NCBI GenBank assembly: GCA_030638405.1
Contig: DAOWER010000171.1
Coordinates: 1-13,176 of the forward strand
DNA length: 13,176 bases
From: Candidatus Eiseniibacteriota bacterium
Lineage (GTDB): Bacteria; Joyebacterota; Joyebacteria; Joyebacterales; Joyebacteraceae
Reading direction: 5' to 3'
Under the pieces are notes generated by a model. It was not told the DNA's origin, did not search any database, and worked only from the letters and a program-made list of their open reading frames with translations. A program made the translations under genes and the position numbers. Each line of letters starts with the position of its first letter. Position 1 is the first letter of the stretch. Positions 6,489-13,176 of the stretch are shown here, piece after piece.

Positions 6489-7637
6489 ATGACCAGAGGA
6501 CGAAACGCGGTGCTCGTGGTCGCGGGTGAGGCCTCCGGCGACCTCCACGCGTCCAAGGTCGTCGCGCGGCTGCGCGAGCTCGATCCCGCGGTCGCCACCT
6601 TTGGTGTCGGTGGTGACCGGATGCGCGAGGCCGGCTGTGAGCTCGTCTACCACTGCGACGACTTCGCGGTTGTAGGTCTCGTGGAAGTGCTGCGTCACGT
6701 CCCTCGCCTGAGGAACGCCATGGACCGTCTGGTCGCTCTCGCGTCCGAGAGAGAGACGCGCCTGGCCGTTCTCGTCGACTATCCCGGCTTCAATCTGATG
6801 CTCGCAAGCCGACTCCGCCGGCTCGGAGTGCGCGTCCTCTACTACGTCAGCCCGCAGGTCTGGGCGTGGGGCGAGGGGAGGGTGAAGAAGATTGCGGCTC
6901 GCGTGGACCGAATGGCCGTCGTCTTCCCATTCGAGGTCGAGTTCTACCGGAAGCGGGGTGTCGACGTCGACTTCGTGGGACACCCGCTTCTCGAGGAGCC
7001 GGCCCTCGCCGACCCGCCTGCCGATCCGCGCGGCGCCGGTTCTCCGGACGAGGTGGTTCTCGGACTCCTTCCCGGCAGCCGCAAGCATGAGATAGAGCGG
7101 CTCCTGCCCCCGATGCTGGGTGCCGTCGAACTGCTGAGGAAGGAGATCGACGGTCTCACCGTTCGACTCGGACGCGCACACGGCGTCAGTGAGGAGTTCC
7201 TGGTCGAGAACGGCGACCCCGCACGTCTGGGCGTGGAGGTTCTGCCACCCGGCGCCGTGCACGAGGTCATGCGCGGATCGACCGCCCTCCTGATATCGTC
7301 CGGGACCGCGACGCTGGAGGCGGCGTGCTTGGGCACGCCCATGGTCATCGTCTACAGACTGGCGTGGCTGTCCTACGCGGTCGGCCGTGCGCTGGTCAGA
7401 ATCCCGCACATAGGGCTCGTCAACGTCGTGGCGGGCAGGAAGATCGTGCCGGAACTGGTTCAGGGAGACGCGAACTCGGTTCGCATGGCGAGGGAAATCG
7501 CTCCGCTCCTGACCGACCCGGCCCTTCGTGAGAAGACGTCCCGCGACCTGCTCGATGTCAGGCGCAGGCTCGGTGATCCCGGGGCCAGCGACAGGGTGGC
7601 TCGAATGGTCCTCGACATGATCGGTGGTGTGGCATGA
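6489..7637 (+). CDS. lpxB: Lipid-A-disaccharide synthase LpxB
   Basis: Glycosyltransferase (GT19, GT-B fold) that joins UDP-2,3-diacylglucosamine to lipid X to form the beta-1,6 lipid A disaccharide phosphate at the inner face of the cytoplasmic membrane. The length of 382 residues equals the E. coli enzyme. Motifs in order: GEASGDLHA (residues ~13-21), VGLVEVLRHVP, VDYPGFNL with Asp97 (E. coli Asp98), YYVSPQVWAW, VGHPLLE, LLPGSRKHEI with Arg198, SGTATLEAACLGTP and GLVNVVAGRKIVPELVQ. ATG at 6489 follows GGAGG with a five-base spacer. The last four bases are the ATGA overlap with the next gene. Both of its substrates depend on a UDP-2,3-diacylglucosamine pyrophosphatase that is not in this window. 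Confidence 0.97.
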   Translation: MTRGRNAVLVVAGEASGDLHASKVVARLRELDPAVATFGVGGDRMREAGCELVYHCDDFAVVGLVEVLRHVPRLRNAMDRLVALASERETRLAVLVDYPGFNLMLASRLRRLGVRVLYYVSPQVWAWGEGRVKKIAARVDRMAVVFPFEVEFYRKRGVDVDFVGHPLLEEPALADPPADPRGAGSPDEVVLGLLPGSRKHEIERLLPPMLGAVELLRKEIDGLTVRLGRAHGVSEEFLVENGDPARLGVEVLPPGAVHEVMRGSTALLISSGTATLEAACLGTPMVIVYRLAWLSYAVGRALVRIPHIGLVNVVAGRKIVPELVQGDANSVRMAREIAPLLTDPALREKTSRDLLDVRRRLGDPGASDRVARMVLDMIGGVA

Positions 7638-8302
7638 GCCCGGGGCGGCCAAGACTGTCTGTAGGGGACAGGATCCTCGTGGGATTCGCCGGGCGCATCG
7701 GGCCGGTTCTGCTGCGCCTGCTGGGCGCGAGCTGGCGCGCGACCGAGATCCACTTCGAGCGTGCGGACCGCGTCCACGAGTTGGGGCGGCCGGTGGTGTT
7801 CGCATTCTGGCACGGTGTGCTGCTCCCGTTGGAGTACATCTGCAGGGGCAGAAACATACAGGTGCTCTCGTCGTGGCACCGGGATGGAGAGATCAGCGCG
7901 CGGCTGATGACCGCGCTGGGCTACGGCGTCGTGCGCGGCTCCTCGACGAGAGGCTCCGCCAGGGGGCTTCTCCGAATGCTCGCGAGAGCGGTCGAGGGGT
8001 TCGACCTCGCGGTCACGCCCGACGGCCCCACAGGGCCCGCCGGAAGCGTCAAGCGCGGCGTGTTCTACCTGGCAGAGAAATCAGGCGGGGCGCTGGTTCC
8101 GGTCGGCGTGGGCGCGGCTCGCGCCAAGCGGCTGTCGAGCTGGGACGGCTTCATGGTCCCGCTGCCCTTCTCCCGCGTCGCCGTCGTCTATGGTGAACCG
8201 CTCGAGTGGGACGAGTCGCTTCCGTTCGAGGAGAAGGCGACTCTGCTCGAGGCGGCGCTCGGCCGCCTGAACAGAGAGGCGGCGGAGGCCGTCGCGCGAT
8301 AG
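7634..8302 (+). CDS. DUF374 / lysophospholipid acyltransferase-superfamily protein, candidate lipid A late acyltransferase
   Basis: A 222-residue protein of the DUF374 branch of the LPLAT superfamily. Visible motifs are FAFWHGVLLP with His60, SSWHRDGEI with His82 and the downstream Asp-Gly-Glu, and TPDGPTGPAG around Asp130, all typical of DUF374. The first ~35 residues are a moderately hydrophobic, basic helix suited to membrane attachment. It starts inside the lpxB stop (ATGA), and kdtA follows closely, so it is embedded in the lipid A operon. As I recall, the epsilon-proteobacterial late acyltransferase LpxJ belongs to this family. No LpxL/LpxM-type (HTRB) gene is in the window, so a role in secondary acylation of lipid A is likely but inferred. 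An alternative is a phospholipid acyltransferase role. Confidence 0.88.
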   Translation: MSPGRPRLSVGDRILVGFAGRIGPVLLRLLGASWRATEIHFERADRVHELGRPVVFAFWHGVLLPLEYICRGRNIQVLSSWHRDGEISARLMTALGYGVVRGSSTRGSARGLLRMLARAVEGFDLAVTPDGPTGPAGSVKRGVFYLAEKSGGALVPVGVGAARAKRLSSWDGFMVPLPFSRVAVVYGEPLEWDESLPFEEKATLLEAALGRLNREAAEAVAR

Positions 8303-8346
8303 GGCGCGGGCCGGGATTCACGATCCCGGGGAACGTACCGGAGAAA

Positions 8347-9618
8347 GTGGCATTGTCGTACGCTTCCTACAGGATAGTGACACGTATACTCTGGCCCGTC
8401 GCCGTTTCGGTGGCGGCTCTGAGGGGCGTTACCGGGGACCGCGGGTGGGGCGAGCGGGTCGGCCGGTCCCCCCGCATGGCCGCGGGGTCGGTGTGGCTGC
8501 ACGCGGCCTCCGTCGGAGAGGTGGCGGCCGTGACACCACTCGCGCGTGCGCTCTCTGCTCAGGGCTCCGGTGTCTTCCTCACAGTCGTTACGCCCACGGG
8601 GCGGGTGGCGGCCGCCCGCTCCCTCGAGGACGTTACCGTCTCCTTCGCGCCGCTCGACTTCGTCACCGCGGTGCGGCGCACGCTGCGTCGCGCCGCCCCG
8701 CGCGCTCTTCTTCTCACCGAGACCGAACTCTGGCCGAACACCGTCTACGAGAGCGCCGCGGCAGGCGTGCCCGTTGGCATGGTCAACGGGCGGCTGTCCG
8801 AGAGGAGCTTCAAGCGATACACGATGGTCGGGTCTCCGCTCAGGGGCGTCGTGCCTCGACTCTCCTTCGCCGCATGCCGGTCTGAAACGGACGCCTCACG
8901 CTTCCGCGAACTGGGACTCGCCGAATCGCGTGTGACGGTGGTCGGCGACATGAAGTTCGACAAACTCGCGGCTCCGCTGGACCACGGCGAGAGGGCCGAA
9001 CTCCGGTCGTCCCTCGGCGTTGCGGGCGACGCGCCCGTTGTCGTGTTCGGCAGCGTGAGGCCTAAGGAAGAGGGCGCGGTGGCCGCGGCGGCCGCGGCCG
9101 TGGCGGACGCATTCCCCGGTTCGCACGTGATCGTCGCGCCACGCCACCTCGAGCGTGTCGAGCACGTCGTCAGAGGGCTCGCCTCTCGAGGTATAGCGTC
9201 GACCCTGCGGTCGGCGCACGACGGCGGCCCGTCCGGTCAGGCGACCGTCGTCGACACGACCGGCGAGCTGGCCCGCCTCTACGCAGCGGGTTCGGTGGCC
9301 TTCGTGGGCGGCACGCTCGCACCCTACGGTGGTCATGATCCGCTGGAGCCGGCCGCGCAGGGGGTGCCCGTGGTCGTGGGCAGGCATACCGAGACTTGCC
9401 GCGACTCGGCGCGCCGCCTCCTGTCTGCGGGAGCGGCGGTCGAGGTCGCCGAGGCCGGCGAGCTTGCGGGCGCGCTCATCCGCCTCCTTTCGGACGCGAC
9501 CGCGCGTAGCGAGGCGGGGGCGAAAGCGCTTGAGGCCGTCGCCGCGGGGCGGGGCGCGACCGCGCGCACGGTACGATTCCTGGAATCGATCGGGGTGCTT
9601 GATGGCGCGTCGGGATGA
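8347..9618 (+). CDS. waaA: 3-deoxy-D-manno-octulosonic acid (Kdo) transferase KdtA/WaaA
   Basis: GT30 glycosyltransferase that adds Kdo from CMP-Kdo to the lipid A precursor. About 423 residues, the normal length. An N-terminal hydrophobic helix (IVTRILWPVAVSVAALRG) anchors it to the inner membrane. The N-terminal domain has LHAASVGEVAA with the probable catalytic Glu58 and LLTETELWPN; NGRLSERSFKRY follows. The C-terminal domain has FGSVRPKEE and the CMP-Kdo-site block VGGTLAPYGGHDPLEPAAQG. Whether it adds one, two or more Kdo units cannot be told from sequence. The start is uncertain: GTG at 8347 sits only three bases after GGAG, while TTG at 8353 sits nine bases after it. The frame is open upstream to 8206, but that part overlaps the acyltransferase gene and is not KdtA-like. 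lpxK begins 17 bases before its stop. Confidence 0.94.
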   Translation: MALSYASYRIVTRILWPVAVSVAALRGVTGDRGWGERVGRSPRMAAGSVWLHAASVGEVAAVTPLARALSAQGSGVFLTVVTPTGRVAAARSLEDVTVSFAPLDFVTAVRRTLRRAAPRALLLTETELWPNTVYESAAAGVPVGMVNGRLSERSFKRYTMVGSPLRGVVPRLSFAACRSETDASRFRELGLAESRVTVVGDMKFDKLAAPLDHGERAELRSSLGVAGDAPVVVFGSVRPKEEGAVAAAAAAVADAFPGSHVIVAPRHLERVEHVVRGLASRGIASTLRSAHDGGPSGQATVVDTTGELARLYAAGSVAFVGGTLAPYGGHDPLEPAAQGVPVVVGRHTETCRDSARRLLSAGAAVEVAEAGELAGALIRLLSDATARSEAGAKALEAVAAGRGATARTVRFLESIGVLDGASG

Positions 9619-10765
9619 TGCCAGCCGGAAGGTAAGCGAGGAGCCCGCGGCCCTGACGGGGCTCGCGAGGTTCGTTGACTGGTGGCGCGGACTCGCGATG
9701 GGTCGGGAGGAGCCCGAGGGGCTGAACGCGGCCGTCGCCGGCGCGCTCGTTCTGTTGTCGGTGCTGTACGGGATCGGCTCCGCCTTGTCGCTGTGGTTCA
9801 GGGCGCTCAGACCCGCCCGGTTCGACGTTCCCATCGTTTCCGTGGGAAACATCGTGGCGGGCGGTGCGGGGAAGACGCCCCTGACCATCTATCTCGCGAG
9901 GTTCCTGGTGGGGGAAGGCCGGAAGGTCGCCGTGGTGAGCCGCGGCTATGGGCGGCGCTCGAGGGGCACCGTGGTGGTCTCCCGGGGTGAGACGCCCCTC
10001 GTCAAGTGGCGCGATGCCGGCGACGAGCCCTACATGATGGCGCTTTTGACGAAAGGCGTATCGATTGTCGTGTCCGAGCGACGCCGTATGGGCGTCCGAC
10101 TCGCTGTGGAAGAGCTGGGGGCAGATGTTATACTACTGGACGATGCCTTCCAGCACGTGCAGCTGGCGAGGGACTTGGACATCGTGGCGGTGGACGCCGC
10201 TGCTCCCGTGGGGAACGGGCATCTCCTTCCGGGCGGTCCCCTCCGCGAGCATCCCTCGGGCGTGGGTCGCGCCGGTGTCCTGGTGGCGACGAGGTGCGAC
10301 AGAGCGGACGGTGCCGAGCGAGTCATCGGTGCGCTGGGTCCCCTGGCCCCATCCGCGCCGGTGGTCGAGACACGGATGAAGCCGGTTGAGTTCTGGGACG
10401 TGGGCACGGGCGAGACCGTCAAGGCGGGCGGTCTCAGGGAGCGCGGCTGCCTGGCGCTGTCGAGCATAGCGGACCCGTCGGACTTCGAACGGACGCTCGC
10501 GAAGCTCGGGATGAACGTGCTGGGGCGTCTGGCGCTGCCGGACCACCACGACTACTCCGGGGACGACGTCGAGGTCGTCGTCGAGGCCGCGCGCGACGTC
10601 GGCGCGGATACGATACTGACCACCGAGAAGGACGCCGTGAGGCTGAGGCCCTGGAGGTCCCGCGTTCCGCTCGTGGCTCTCGGCATCGAGCTGGAGGTCA
10701 CCCGCGGGAAGGAGCTTCTGGTGGAGGCTCTCAACGGAGCCCTCTCGAGACGGAGGAGACAATGA
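9602..10765 (+). CDS. lpxK: Tetraacyldisaccharide 4'-kinase LpxK
   Basis: Membrane-bound P-loop kinase that phosphorylates the 4' position of the lipid A disaccharide to give lipid IVA. The 387-residue protein has a membrane helix around residues 41-65 (AGALVLLSVLYG, then a basic RALRPARF stretch), Walker A AGGAGKT with Lys91-Thr92 after SVGN, SRGYGRRSRG, a DDAFQH block (Asp180, Asp181, His185), PVGNGHLLPGGPLRE, and LPDHHDYS (314-321). The usual DDG is DDA, a variant I associate with Bacteroidetes-like enzymes. The N-terminus is about 30 residues longer than in E. coli. ATG at 9602 has only a weak upstream site and overlaps the kdtA stop by 17 bases; ATG at 9698 would give 355 residues but would lose FVDWWRG, which resembles the usual LpxK N-terminus. 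The last four bases overlap nadA (ATGA). Confidence 0.95.
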   Translation: MARRDDASRKVSEEPAALTGLARFVDWWRGLAMGREEPEGLNAAVAGALVLLSVLYGIGSALSLWFRALRPARFDVPIVSVGNIVAGGAGKTPLTIYLARFLVGEGRKVAVVSRGYGRRSRGTVVVSRGETPLVKWRDAGDEPYMMALLTKGVSIVVSERRRMGVRLAVEELGADVILLDDAFQHVQLARDLDIVAVDAAAPVGNGHLLPGGPLREHPSGVGRAGVLVATRCDRADGAERVIGALGPLAPSAPVVETRMKPVEFWDVGTGETVKAGGLRERGCLALSSIADPSDFERTLAKLGMNVLGRLALPDHHDYSGDDVEVVVEAARDVGADTILTTEKDAVRLRPWRSRVPLVALGIELEVTRGKELLVEALNGALSRRRRQ

Positions 10766-11685
10766 GGTTCGAGGAGTACGCGAGGATGTCCGAGCCGGAA
10801 CTCGTCGCACGTTGCGAGGAACTCAAGCGCGCCAGGAACGCCGTCATCCTCGGACACAACTACCAGGTCGATGCGGTCCAGAGGGTGTCGGATTCCGTCG
10901 GCGACTCACTCGTTCTCGCGCAGCTCGGGGCAGACAGCGACGCCGAGCTCATCGTTCTCTGCGGCGTTCTCTTCATGGCCGAGAGCGCGAAGATACTCAA
11001 TCCATCGAAAAAGGTCATTCTGCCGTCGCTGTCGGCGGGCTGCCCGATGGCCGACATGATAACGGCTGAAGAACTCAGGGGCTTCAAGGCGGAACACCCC
11101 GGGGCCCCGGTGGTCTGCTACGTGAACACCTCAGCCGGCGTGAAGGCCGAGAGCGACATCTGCTGCACGTCGTCGAACGCCGTGCGCGTCGTCGAGTCTC
11201 TGGACGCGGACGAGATCCTCTTCGTTCCCGACAGGAATCTCGCCGCGTATGTGGCCTCGCAGACCAGCAAGACGATAATCCCGTGGGACGGCTACTGCTA
11301 CGTGCACAACATGTTTGTTCCTGAGGACGTGGTCGTCGCGACTGCCGCGCATCCGGATTCCCCGATCGTGGTGCACCCGGAGTGCCCGCCGGACGTCATC
11401 GAGAAGGCGGACTTCGTCGCATCGACAGAGGGCATGGTGAAGCTCGCGGCTGAGCACGACAGCCTGATAGTGGGCACCGAGATAGGGCTCATCGGCAGGC
11501 TGAAGCGCGACCACCCCGGGAAGCGGTTCTACCCGCTCTCACCGTTCGCCGTGTGTCGGAACATGAAGATGATCGATCTGCCGGGGGTCGTCTGGGCCCT
11601 GGACAAAGAGGAGTACGAGATAGTTGTGCCGGAGGACGTCCGCATCAGGGCTCAGACCACACTCGAGCGGATGCTGGAGTGCTGA
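10762..11685 (+). CDS. nadA: Quinolinate synthase NadA
   Basis: [4Fe-4S] enzyme that condenses iminoaspartate (from NadB) with dihydroxyacetone phosphate to quinolinate, the first pyridine of de novo NAD synthesis. It has 307 residues, like the short NadA class. The three cluster cysteines are Cys94 (SAGCPMAD), Cys179 (GYCYVH) and Cys265 (VCRNMKM), spaced 85 and 86 apart, close to the spacing in characterised short enzymes. Substrate-site motifs are GHNYQ near residue 31, YVNTSAGVKAESD near 120, HPEC at 205-208 and STEGM further on. ATG at 10762 overlaps the lpxK stop (ATGA) and has GGAGG with a five-base spacer, so it is probably co-transcribed and coupled with lpxK. nadB follows after 88 bases. 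The stop codon lies inside a 24-bp palindrome. Confidence 0.97.
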   Translation: MRFEEYARMSEPELVARCEELKRARNAVILGHNYQVDAVQRVSDSVGDSLVLAQLGADSDAELIVLCGVLFMAESAKILNPSKKVILPSLSAGCPMADMITAEELRGFKAEHPGAPVVCYVNTSAGVKAESDICCTSSNAVRVVESLDADEILFVPDRNLAAYVASQTSKTIIPWDGYCYVHNMFVPEDVVVATAAHPDSPIVVHPECPPDVIEKADFVASTEGMVKLAAEHDSLIVGTEIGLIGRLKRDHPGKRFYPLSPFAVCRNMKMIDLPGVVWALDKEEYEIVVPEDVRIRAQTTLERMLEC

Positions 11686-11704
11686 CCGCCCGCGGGCGGT
11701 CAGC
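11681..11704. promoter_or_regulatory. 24-bp perfect palindrome across the nadA stop codon
   Basis: Arms GCTGACCGCCC (11681-11691) and GGGCGGTCAGC (11694-11704) are exact inverse complements around a self-complementary GC centre. As RNA it would be a very stable hairpin of about ten pairs. The nadA stop (11683-11685) is in the left arm. No T-run follows (ACAAAGAGG), so it is not a textbook intrinsic terminator. It could be an RNA-stabilising or attenuating hairpin or a dimeric regulator site about 70 bases before nadB. Confidence 0.7.
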
Positions 11705-11716
11705 ACAAAGAGGTCC

Positions 11717-11741
11717 CCCGGCGCGCGTGCCGTGTGCCGGG
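11717..11741 (+). other. Weak second hairpin in the nadA-nadB gap
   Basis: CCCGGC (11717-11722) can pair with GCCGGG (11736-11741) across a 13-base loop. Six GC pairs in a GC-rich gap may be chance. No T-run follows. Confidence 0.3.
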
Positions 11742-11762
11742 CGTGGCGAGAGGCATCTCAAG

Positions 11763-11768
11763 AGGAGG
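11763..11768 (+). promoter_or_regulatory. Ribosome binding site that sets the TTG start of nadB
   Basis: AGGAGG lies five bases before TTG at 11774, the best site in the gap. No ATG or GTG is placed better before the FAD-binding motif, so TTG is taken as the nadB start. Confidence 0.8.
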
Positions 11769-11773
11769 AACGC

Positions 11774-13176
11774 TTGCCGGCCAAAGGGGGTCACGAATCC
11801 GCCGACTTCGTCGTGGTTGGAAGCGGAATCGCCGGTCTGACGTTCGCGCTCTCTGTCGCGAAGCGGGGCCGTGTCATCGTCGTCACCAAAAAGGACGACG
11901 CGGAATCTGCAACCAACATGGCGCAGGGAGGGATAGCCGCCGTCGTCGAGGGGGCCGACTCGTTTGAGCAGCACGTCCGCGACACGCTGGCTGGGGGCGT
12001 GGGTCTCTGCCGACGGGAGGCGGTCGAGATCGCCGTCCGCAGCGGTCCTGGGGCAGTGGGCAGGCTGATGTCGTGGGGGGCGCGGTTCTCCACCGAGGTC
12101 GCCGACGATGGATCCGAACGGTTCTCGCTCGGGCGCGAGGGCGGCCACTCGGCCCGGCGCATCGTCCACGCTGCCGACATGACGGGTGAGGAGATAGAGA
12201 CGGCGCTCCTGACCGCGGTAGGCGAATCCCCGAACATCGAGGTGTGGGAGGACCACGTCGCGATCGACGCGGTCCTCGCCGGCGCGGAGACGGGGCCGGT
12301 GTGCGCCGGTGTCCATGTGCTGGACGTCGAGGCCGGTCTGGTCAGGACGATCGTTGCCCCTGTCACCGCGCTCGCCACGGGGGGGTGCGGCAAGGTCTAC
12401 CTCTACACGACCAATCCCGACATCGCGAGCGGCGACGGAGTGGCCATCGCGTATCGCGCCGGCGTGCCAGTGCGCAACATGGAGTTCATCCAGTTTCATC
12501 CCACGTGTCTCTATCACCCGGACGTCAGGTCGTTCCTCATCTCGGAGGCCGTGCGCGGCGAGGGCGCCGTGCTCCGGGCCTTGAGCGGTGAGAGGATCAT
12601 GGAGCGCAAACACCCCAGGGAGGATCTGGCTCCCAGGGACGTCGTTGCCCGCGCCATCGACCGCGTGATGAAGGAGACGGGCGACAAGCACGTCCATCTC
12701 GACCTGACCCACCTCGACCCGGACCAGGTGAGAGCCCGTTTCCCGAACATACACGGGCGCCTGCTGGAGCTCGAGCTCGACATGACGGAAGAGCCCGTTC
12801 CCGTCGTTCCCGCCGCGCACTACGTCTGCGGCGGGGTCGCCGTCGACCTGGAGGGCAGGACGAGCCTGCCGGGGCTGTACGCGATCGGCGAGGTTGCTCA
12901 CACCGGCATGCACGGCGCGAACAGGCTGGCTTCGAACTCGCTCCTGGAGGCGGTCGTGTTCAGCGAGCGAGCGGCCAGATCGGCCGTGGACGAGTTCGAC
13001 AGCGGTGCGGCCGTCACTCCGGTAGCGGCCGAGATTGTCTGGTCGGGGCCTGATGCCGGTCCCGTTCCGGAGGGCGTGCTCATCGATCACAGCTGGGACA
13101 TCGTCCGTCGTATTATGTGGGATTACGTAGGGATCGTCAGAACCGAGAGGAGGCTGGAGTTCGCCAGCCGTCGAAT
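11774..13176 (+). CDS. nadB: L-aspartate oxidase NadB (3'-truncated by the window)
   Basis: FAD enzyme that oxidises L-aspartate to iminoaspartate, the substrate of NadA. The frame is open from TTG at 11774 to the window end, giving 467 visible residues of an expected ~520-540. FAD motif VVGSGIAGLTFAL is at residues ~14-26, followed by MAQGGIAAV, REGGHSARRIVHAADMTG, and ATGGCGKVYLYTTNPDIASGDG. Active-site regions are present: MEFIQFHPT, SEAVRGEGAVL, APRDVVARAI, HYVCGGV and the flavin-site block GANRLASNSLLEA. These match the His, Arg and Glu positions known in E. coli NadB and separate it from succinate dehydrogenase mainly by context next to nadA. The C-terminal helical domain is just beginning (WDIVRRIMWDYVGIVRTERRL) at the edge. 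Confidence 0.96.
   Translation, partial: MPAKGGHESADFVVVGSGIAGLTFALSVAKRGRVIVVTKKDDAESATNMAQGGIAAVVEGADSFEQHVRDTLAGGVGLCRREAVEIAVRSGPGAVGRLMSWGARFSTEVADDGSERFSLGREGGHSARRIVHAADMTGEEIETALLTAVGESPNIEVWEDHVAIDAVLAGAETGPVCAGVHVLDVEAGLVRTIVAPVTALATGGCGKVYLYTTNPDIASGDGVAIAYRAGVPVRNMEFIQFHPTCLYHPDVRSFLISEAVRGEGAVLRALSGERIMERKHPREDLAPRDVVARAIDRVMKETGDKHVHLDLTHLDPDQVRARFPNIHGRLLELELDMTEEPVPVVPAAHYVCGGVAVDLEGRTSLPGLYAIGEVAHTGMHGANRLASNSLLEAVVFSERAARSAVDEFDSGAAVTPVAAEIVWSGPDAGPVPEGVLIDHSWDIVRRIMWDYVGIVRTERRLEFASRR

Noticed and set aside
5067..7805. A 912-codon open frame on the minus strand
   Set aside because: It lies opposite lpxA, the GnnA-like gene, lpxB and the acyltransferase, whose + strand products are unmistakable. 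The translation is low-complexity Arg/Asp/His/Val-rich, as expected from the complement of GC-rich coding DNA.
9077..9110. GCG/GCC-rich run in kdtA as a possible repeat element
   Set aside because: It encodes a short poly-Ala helix stretch (AVAAAAAAVADAF) in frame and is explained by codon bias; no sign of a mobile or variable repeat.
11645..13090. A 481-codon minus-strand open frame opposite nadB
   Set aside because: The + strand encodes NadB throughout with conserved motifs; the antisense product shows no recognisable domain.

Overview
The window is GC-rich (by eye clearly above 60 %, not counted) and densely coding. Every gene I can support lies on the + strand. It is a bacterial outer-membrane biogenesis and lipid A cluster followed by the first two NAD biosynthesis genes, so the organism is a Gram-negative, LPS- or lipid A-making bacterium. 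The single-chain LpxC-FabZ protein and the order bamA-skp-lpxD-lpxC/fabZ-lpxA are typical of the Bacteroidetes/Chlorobi/Gemmatimonadetes-like (FCB) branch. With the high GC this suggests a high-GC FCB-type lineage (for example Gemmatimonadota or a related candidate phylum). That placement is an inference and was not tested.

Layout: (1) 3-1352, the 3' part of bamA (last POTRA region plus beta-barrel), cut by the window edge. (2) 1405-1935, a Skp/OmpH-type periplasmic chaperone starting at TTG. (3) 1976-5190, lpxD, the lpxC-fabZ fusion and lpxA, tightly packed. (4) 5191-5438, a 248-base spacer with short direct repeats and a GC hairpin. (5) 5439-6401, a Gfo/Idh/MocA (GnnA-like) dehydrogenase. 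(6) 6489-10765, lpxB, a DUF374 acyltransferase, kdtA/waaA and lpxK, with several stop/start overlaps. (7) 10762-11685, nadA, coupled to lpxK by an ATGA overlap. (8) 11681-11773, a 24-bp perfect palindrome and a second weak hairpin. (9) 11774-13176, nadB, cut by the right edge.

How the genes fit together: LpxA, LpxC and LpxD make UDP-2,3-diacylglucosamine. A pyrophosphatase not present here (LpxH/LpxI/LpxG) must make lipid X. LpxB condenses the disaccharide, LpxK phosphorylates it, KdtA adds Kdo, and the DUF374 protein is a candidate late acyltransferase. BamA and Skp handle outer-membrane protein assembly and chaperoning. NadB and NadA convert L-aspartate to quinolinate for NAD.

The most interesting points are a GnnA-like oxidoreductase between lpxA and lpxB without its usual aminotransferase partner GnnB, a DUF374 protein in the place of a late acyltransferase, a calcium-loop-like motif in a BamA barrel loop, and the palindrome across the nadA stop codon. 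I found no mobile element, CRISPR array, tRNA or rRNA. I see no wholly new multi-gene system; the novelty here is in variations on a known pathway.
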